The notes under the pieces are model-generated. The model worked only from the letters and a program-made list of their open reading frames with translations. It ran no database searches and was not told where the DNA came from. The position numbers and the translations under genes were made by a program. Shown in pieces: positions 59,807 through 64,000 of a stretch of DNA of 64,000 nt. Origin of the DNA: an uncultured Lachnospiraceae bacterium (GTDB lineage Bacteria; Bacillota; Clostridia; Lachnospirales; Lachnospiraceae). The first letter of the stretch is position 1. Every line of letters begins with the position of its first letter. Location of the stretch: the NCBI GenBank assembly GCA_910584915.1, contig CAJUDM010000008.1, positions 62,001-126,000 on the forward strand, in the 5' to 3' direction.

Positions 59807-60244
59807 ATGGAAACAGGAAAGAATGTTATGAAAAAAGCATCACGCAAGGACAGGATGGAGGACTGGAACAAAATAGAAGAGACTCTGCGGGACGCCCCGG
59901 AGCTTTCCGCAAAAAATTACGGCAGGCAGAAAGCGGTGGCATATATCATCTACATGATGGCGGGAAGTTATTTCGCTTCCGGTACATCGAACAGCGGATT
60001 CAGAAATCTTTATCTGAGTTATGCGGAGATGCCGAAAGAGAAGCAGTACGCAAGCGAGCGGCGTGTTATCGATTCTGTAGAAAAGCTTGGAGCGGAGTTC
60101 CTGCAGAAAATATCCGCTCTCCGCTGTAAGGCGGTCTGCAGACGCCTGGGAGAAGAACTCCTGATGGAGTTTCACACCGGCGGTTTTGGAGGACTCAGAT
60201 TCCGGATCGAAAGGAACGGCAGCTTCCGGCTCTCCCCTCTGTAG
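59807..60244 (+). CDS. Hypothetical 145-residue protein
   Basis: The product is mainly helical and basic at the start (KKASRKDRMEDWNKIEETL), followed by YGRQKAVAYIIYMMAGSYFA, a short hydrophobic stretch too polar to be a firm membrane helix, and a C-terminal beta-like GGFGGLRFRIERNGSFRLSPL. AAGGAGGAAGAAAA supports ATG 59807. It follows the 37-residue ORF and is likely co-expressed. A piece of its 3' end (from codon about 109) is duplicated at 62538-62662. I do not recognise a family. Confidence 0.65.
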   Translation: METGKNVMKKASRKDRMEDWNKIEETLRDAPELSAKNYGRQKAVAYIIYMMAGSYFASGTSNSGFRNLYLSYAEMPKEKQYASERRVIDSVEKLGAEFLQKISALRCKAVCRRLGEELLMEFHTGGFGGLRFRIERNGSFRLSPL

Positions 60245-60256
60245 GGGAGGCCGGAA
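60226..60256 (+). terminator. Hairpin overlapping the stop codon
   Basis: CCGGCTCTCCCC and GGGGAGGCCGG form a strong GC-rich stem around CTGTA, with the stop codon in the loop. No clean U-tract follows. The same structure is kept in the third copy at 62634-62660, so it belongs to the duplicated unit. Confidence 0.5.
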
Positions 60257-60340
60257 ACGAAGATAAATGGATTTTATTGTAAAGGCAAACGATTTTTAGT
60301 ATAGTTGAAGTACTATTTTAAGAAAGGTATGGTGACAAAC

Positions 60341-62074
60341 ATGGAAGTATTCGAAAACGGTAAAAACAACGAGCAACCCGCGGCAATGGCAGAGCCGATC
60401 CGCTCCGGCGATGGCCTTACCCTCGAAGAGATGTATGCAAAGGGCATGGAGAAGTACATCGCCAGAGAATTTTCCGACGCATTGATATGGCTTGAAAAGG
60501 CCGCCGAACAGGGTAATATCAATGCCCAGTTCCAGTGTAGCAGGATATACGACAAGGGTGTAGGAGGAACGGAGAAAGACAAGGCGAAAGCCTTGATGTG
60601 GCTCGAAAAAGCGGCCGAACAGGGAAATGCCCAGGCTCAGTTCCTGTGCGGCGAGATGTATGACAAGGGAGAAGGGACAGAGGAAGATAAGGAAAAAGCG
60701 CTGATATGGTATGAAAAAGCGGCCGAACAGGGCGATAACCGTGCCCAGCTCTGCTGCGGCGATATGTACTACAGAGGCGAAGGAACGGAGGAAGACAAGG
60801 AGAAAGCCCTGATGTGGTACGAAAAAACGGCCGACATTGACCGAGATCAGAGCGGTTTCAGGGATTCCAGGGCCCAGAGTGCGGCCTGGTACCGTTGTGG
60901 CGAGATGTACTATAATGGTGAAGGAACGAAGGAAGACAAGGAGAAAGCCCTGATGTGGTACGAAAAAGCGGCCAAACACGGGCATAGAGGCGCCGAGTTC
61001 AACTGTGGCGAGATGTACGATAAGGGTGAAGCAACAAAGGAAGACAGGGAAAAAGCTCTGATGTGGTACAAAAAAGCGGCCATCAAAGGCGACAAAAGGG
61101 CTAGGTCAAAAGTCCTGATGTGGTACGAAAAAGCGGCCGAACAGGGCGATGCCCAGGCTCAATATGAATGTGGCAAGATGTTCGCATCGGAGAAAGCTCT
61201 GATGTGGTACGAAAAGGCAGCTGAGCAGGGGCTTGCCGACGCCCAACTCGACTGTGCCTATATGTATTACAAAGGCTGGGGGACGTCGGAAGACAAGGAG
61301 AAAGCCCTGATGTGGTATGAAAAAGCGGCCGAACAGGGCATTGCCGAGGCCCAATATAAGTGTGGCAGGATGTACGACAAGGGTGAAGGAACACCGGAAG
61401 ACAAAGCGAAAGCCCTGATGTGGTACGAAAGAGTAGCCGAACGGGATGATGCCCGGCGCGTGAATCAGATCTGGGTTCAGATTCGGTGCGGCGATATGTA
61501 CCGTTGGGGCGAAGGGACGTCGGAAGACAAGGAGAAAGCTCTGATGTGGTACGAAAAAGTGGCCGAACGACGGAACGCGGTCCTCACTCAATGCGAATGT
61601 GGCGATATGTACTATAATGGTGAAGGAACACCGGAAGACAAGGAGAAAGCCCTGATGTGGTACGAAAAAGCTGCCGAACGGGGCAATGCCTGGGCCCAGT
61701 TCCGGTGCGGCGATATGTACTATAATGGTGAAGGAACGGAGGCGGACAGGACGAAAGCCCGGATGTGGTACGAAGAAGTCGGACGGAGAAGCGTTTTGGG
61801 TCGTCATAGTATTACTCAGTTCCATTACGATGAATTACAGAAGGAGTTGGACTACTGCAGAACCACCCGAACCGCGGAGGTGAAGAAGATGATCGACGAG
61901 GCGCGTCGCCTTGGCGACCTCTCCGAAAACGAGGCATATCACGAAGCGAAAGAGGCGGAGGGTGATCTTTACTACCGCATCGAGAAGATGGAAAAAATCT
62001 TACAACAGGCTCACATAGTTGTGAATCAGCATTTTAATCCTATTTGCGGTGGAGAGATTTCTGCTAAGATATGA
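60341..62074 (+). CDS. Sel1-repeat protein with a C-terminal GreA/GreB N-terminal-type coiled coil
   Basis: 577 residues. Residues about 25-485 are roughly a dozen Sel1 (TPR-like) repeats with consensus GEGTEEDKEKALMWYEKAAE, some internally truncated (around KVLMWYEKAAEQGDAQAQ and ASEKALMWYEKAAEQG). Residues about 493-565 read FHYDELQKELDYCRTTRTAE, then VKKMIDEARRLGDLSENEAY and HEAKEAEGDLYYRIEKMEKI, which is the GreA N-terminal coiled coil, with the tip GDLSEN at 525-530 (GreA catalytic acidic residues Asp41/Glu44 conserved). GreA's FKBP-like C-terminal domain is absent. The start could be GTG 60332 or ATG 60329. DNA of adjacent repeats is very similar, suggesting recent expansion. Confidence 0.88.
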   Translation: MEVFENGKNNEQPAAMAEPIRSGDGLTLEEMYAKGMEKYIAREFSDALIWLEKAAEQGNINAQFQCSRIYDKGVGGTEKDKAKALMWLEKAAEQGNAQAQFLCGEMYDKGEGTEEDKEKALIWYEKAAEQGDNRAQLCCGDMYYRGEGTEEDKEKALMWYEKTADIDRDQSGFRDSRAQSAAWYRCGEMYYNGEGTKEDKEKALMWYEKAAKHGHRGAEFNCGEMYDKGEATKEDREKALMWYKKAAIKGDKRARSKVLMWYEKAAEQGDAQAQYECGKMFASEKALMWYEKAAEQGLADAQLDCAYMYYKGWGTSEDKEKALMWYEKAAEQGIAEAQYKCGRMYDKGEGTPEDKAKALMWYERVAERDDARRVNQIWVQIRCGDMYRWGEGTSEDKEKALMWYEKVAERRNAVLTQCECGDMYYNGEGTPEDKEKALMWYEKAAERGNAWAQFRCGDMYYNGEGTEADRTKARMWYEEVGRRSVLGRHSITQFHYDELQKELDYCRTTRTAEVKKMIDEARRLGDLSENEAYHEAKEAEGDLYYRIEKMEKILQQAHIVVNQHFNPICGGEISAKI

Positions 62075-62123
62075 TAGTTCAGCAAGAAATGCGGAAGCAG
62101 AAGGTTTTTTATGAATGAAGGAG

Positions 62124-62165
62124 AGGGTTTCGGACCAGAAAAGGATGGTCGGAAGCCCTTTTTCG
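62124..62165 (+). terminator. Intrinsic terminator after the Sel1-GreA_N gene
   Basis: GGGTTTCGGACC pairs with GGTCGGAAGCCC, followed by TTTTTCG. Confidence 0.75.
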
Positions 62166-62249
62166 TTCTAATGCAAACCTGAGTTTTTCTAAATGTCAAA
62201 AAAATCCCCCGCTCTGAAAATGTTAAAATTCAAATGCACATAAGTAACT

Positions 62250-62501
62250 CGTAATATTTACAAATCAAAAAATGGAAACCGATATACTTGTTCTTGTAAG
62301 GCAGGTACCTTGAAAAACAAATGACCGACCGAAGGGATATGTTCCCCGGAGATATATCGCATAAAGCGTATCAAAGGGAAACAAAACGCCGCTGAAAGAC
62401 AGGGGCAGGAACGGCATCGGATAAAACGGCGAAAAGGAACAGCGAAAAAGAATGCATTCCCTTCGGGGGAAACCTGCTATGAGAGAAAGGAGGTGATCAT
62501 C
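62250..62501 (+). promoter_or_regulatory. Repeated structured 5' leader, copy 3
   Basis: Uninterrupted copy, closer to copy 2 than to copy 1 (shared ATGGAAACCGATATACTTGT upstream part and GAAAGACAGGGGCAGGAACG). It ends in AGAAAGGAGGTGATC, which is complementary to 15 consecutive bases of the usual Firmicutes 16S rRNA 3' end. It leads into a truncated copy of the 37-residue ORF. Confidence 0.8.
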
Positions 62502-62662
62502 ATGTCGATCGATTGGGAATATCTGCTCGATGCGGAGGGCGGTCTGCAGACGCCTGGGAGAAGAACTCCTGATGGAGTTTCACACCGGCGATTTTGGAGG
62601 ACTAAACTTCCGGATCGAAAGGAACGGCAGCTTCCGGCTCTCCCCTCTGTAGGGGAAGCCGG
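62502..62662 (+). pseudogene. Deletion remnant of the small-ORF / 145-residue-gene unit
   Basis: The first 12-13 codons match the 37-residue ORF (MSIDWEYLLDAEG). From 62538 the sequence jumps to a copy of the 145-residue gene's 3' end (60130 onward) including its terminal hairpin. The junction GGCG is shared by 59653-59656 and 60130-60133, so a 477-bp deletion at 4-bp microhomology explains it. The joined frame is out of phase with the second gene, so it encodes a nonsense tail. Confidence 0.85.
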
Positions 62663-62726
62663 AAACAGGAAAATCCACACCCTTTTCAATCCGGGGAAAA
62701 TATGTTAGACTATGTGTATTGTGCGG

Positions 62727-62754
62727 CGGCAGTGTTCGGTTAGAACCTGCCGGG
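62727..62754 (+). promoter_or_regulatory. Leader hairpin before leuD
   Basis: GGCAGTGTTC and GAACCTGCC form a 9-bp stem with one bulge, 50 bp before the leuD start. No T-box consensus is visible. Confidence 0.4.
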
Positions 62755-62802
62755 GAACGCAAAGTGTTATTGCAACGGAAATACTGCGGAAAAGGAGAAG
62801 CC

Positions 62803-63273
62803 ATGAGTAAGATTTTTAAGTTTCATAACGACGTGGATACAGACCAGATCATAGCGTCACAGTATCTGCTTTTGCCGAGTGTTGAGGATATGAAGGGGTA
62901 CACCTTTGAGTCGTTGGACGGGGAGTTTGCCGGGAAGGTGAAGCCTGGCGATATCATCGTGGCGGGCGAGAACTTCGGCTGCGGTTCGTCGAGGGAGCAG
63001 GCGCCGAGCGTGCTGAAGGCGCTTGGCGTCAAGGCTGTTGTGGCAAAGTCCTTTGCAAGAATCTTTTACCGGAACGCGATTAATATCGGGCTGCCGGTGC
63101 TTGTCAGCAAGGATTTTTACGATGTGGCGAAGGCGGAGGGAGACGCGGAACTGGATCTGGCGGAAGGGACGATCGAGTTTGAAGGCGTCACCTACACCTG
63201 TACGAAACTGCCGCCGTATATGCAGAATATACTGAATCAGGGCGGATTGATCGCGTCGTTGAATAAAGAATAG
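62803..63273 (+). CDS. leuD: 3-isopropylmalate dehydratase small subunit
   Basis: 156 residues of the short archaeal/Clostridial LeuD type: KFHNDVDTDQIIASQYLL, GENFGCGSSREQAPSVL (substrate loop) and SFARIFYRNAINIGLPVL. It forms the swivel domain of isopropylmalate isomerase in leucine synthesis. Homoaconitase small subunits are similar, so that remains possible. AAGGAG supports ATG 62803. The large-subunit gene follows, so the order is leuD-leuC, reversed from the common leuCD. Confidence 0.93.
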   Translation: MSKIFKFHNDVDTDQIIASQYLLLPSVEDMKGYTFESLDGEFAGKVKPGDIIVAGENFGCGSSREQAPSVLKALGVKAVVAKSFARIFYRNAINIGLPVLVSKDFYDVAKAEGDAELDLAEGTIEFEGVTYTCTKLPPYMQNILNQGGLIASLNKE

Positions 63274-63416
63274 ATGAGCCGGCAGGCGAATCTATTCGCT
63301 CAGGGGCAATTTGCGGGAGCAAATCGAACCTGTTCCCGTAAATAGATGAGCCGGGCAGGCGAATCTATTCGCTCAGGGACAATTTGCGAAGCAAATCGAA
63401 CCTGTTCCCGTAAATA
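63271..63416. repeat. Two 72-bp tandem repeats between leuD and leuC
   Basis: Units 63271-63342 and 63343-63416 each start TAGATGAGCC and end CCTGTTCCCGTAAATA. Each contains GCGAATCTATTCGC and ATTTGC...GCAAAT inverted pairs. The first unit begins with the leuD stop codon. Confidence 0.9.
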
Positions 63417-63435
63417 TGGATTGGAGGAATAGACA

Positions 63436-64000
63436 ATGGGTATGACAATAGGAGAAAAGATCATCGCGCGGGCGGCAGGGGTGCCCTGTGTGAAGCCCGG
63501 TGAGATACATACGGTAGATGTGGACTATCTGATGAGCAACGACGGTACGACGCATCTGACTATCGATATGTTTTACAATCAGTTGAAGAATCCGCGGATC
63601 GCGGATAAGGATAAGCTGGTGTTTATCATCGACCACAATATTCCGGCGGAAAATCCGAAGACCGCCGCGGCGCACAAGAAGATGCGGGAGTTCGCGAAAA
63701 AGTATGACATCGCGTTCTACGAGGGGAAGGGCGTCTGCCATCAGATCATGCTGGAGGATTTTGTGGAGCCGGGGCAGTTTATCATGGGCGCGGATTCCCA
63801 CACCTGTTCCTACGGGGCGGTGGGCGCTTTCGGGACTGGGATCGGCTGTACGGATTTCCTGTACGCGATGGTGACGGGCAAGTCCTGGGTGCTGGTGCCG
63901 GAGACGATCCGTTTTAACCTGACCGGGAAGCTGAGGGAGGGCGTCTATCCGAGGGATTTGATCCTGACGATCATCGGGGATATCGGCGCCAACGGCTGTA
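63436..64000 (+). CDS. leuC: 3-isopropylmalate dehydratase large subunit (3' truncated by window end)
   Basis: The first 188 codons of the aconitase-superfamily large subunit. Seen: MTIGEKIIARAAG, FIIDHNIPAENPKTA (active-site Asp and His), GVCHQIMLED and GADSHTCSYGAVGAFGTGIG, which carries the first [4Fe-4S] Cys. It isomerises 2- and 3-isopropylmalate with leuD. TTGGAGG supports ATG 63436. The reading frame stays open at the right edge, where the other two cluster cysteines are not yet reached. Confidence 0.95.
   Translation, partial: MGMTIGEKIIARAAGVPCVKPGEIHTVDVDYLMSNDGTTHLTIDMFYNQLKNPRIADKDKLVFIIDHNIPAENPKTAAAHKKMREFAKKYDIAFYEGKGVCHQIMLEDFVEPGQFIMGADSHTCSYGAVGAFGTGIGCTDFLYAMVTGKSWVLVPETIRFNLTGKLREGVYPRDLILTIIGDIGANGC

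Noticed and set aside
57956..62501. Retron, diversity-generating retroelement or group II intron as origin of the repeated leader
   Set aside because: No reverse transcriptase gene, no template/variable repeat pair and no domain V-like hairpin are visible.
62590..62802. T-box leader before leuD
   Set aside because: I find no T-box consensus or specifier stem; only one short hairpin is present.

Overview
The window looks like a chromosome segment from an anaerobic, fermentative Clostridia species, most likely a Lachnospiraceae gut bacterium. The reasons are moderate GC with strong AGGAGG-type ribosome sites, a 4-hydroxybutyrate-to-crotonyl-CoA fermentation module, many families common in that group (DUF4026, DUF1653, DUF4179, BspA-like leucine-rich repeats, Sel1 repeats) and no respiratory genes. 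I saw no rRNA, tRNA or CRISPR array. Both ends cut a gene: an E1-alpha subunit at the left and leuC at the right.

Layout. 1-11.4 kb is a plus-strand catabolic cluster: ThDP-dependent E1 alpha/beta, a CaiB/BaiF CoA-transferase, an IpdAB/GctAB-like pair lacking the usual catalytic Glu, a PfkB kinase, an AroE-like dehydrogenase, then 4-hydroxybutyrate dehydrogenase, 4-hydroxybutyryl-CoA dehydratase, 4-hydroxybutyrate CoA-transferase and a NifU-like protein. 11.8-14.3 kb holds a fructosamine-kinase-like gene, an internally deleted AAA/PD-(D/E)XK pseudogene and an XRE regulator with a membrane partner. 14.4-21.7 kb is arginine biosynthesis: argG divergent from DUF4026 and toxin-like genes, then argC, a GNAT gene in the place often held by argJ, argB and argD. 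21.9-26.8 kb carries a solute-binding protein, a YbaK deacylase, a half-length MreB-like protein, a duplicated-domain membrane-anchored protein and a DMT transporter.

27-34.8 kb combines DNA uptake genes (ComEA-like lipoprotein, ComEC), a WalRK/PhoPR-type two-component system, a GerMN lipoprotein and holA. 34.9-45.3 kb is a sugar regulon: a divergent DeoR regulator, one RbsBAC-type ABC transporter, three different class II aldolases and two FGGY kinases. 45.6-57.8 kb has small membrane proteins, an ECF sigma/anti-sigma pair, a peptidoglycan amidase, an O-antigen-ligase-like protein, DUF1653, 5'-nucleotidase, an SfsA-MutY fusion, a glycosyltransferase, a Tyr/Gly/Gln/Asn repeat membrane protein and metF.

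57.9-62.7 kb is the most unusual part. A roughly 250-nt leader occurs three times: before a leucine-rich-repeat gene, before a 37-residue acidic ORF followed by a 145-residue unknown gene, and before a deletion-scarred remnant of that second unit. The leader has several candidate hairpins, one with a UUCG loop, and an unusually long Shine-Dalgarno match in two copies. The second leader is split by a 225-bp hairpin MITE with 31-bp terminal inverted repeats starting GTAA and an 8-bp target duplication, which suggests an IS66-type origin. In the same block a Sel1-repeat protein ends in a GreA/GreB-type N-terminal coiled coil with the GDLSEN tip, a combination I do not recognise as described. The window closes with leuD and leuC separated by a 72-bp tandem repeat.
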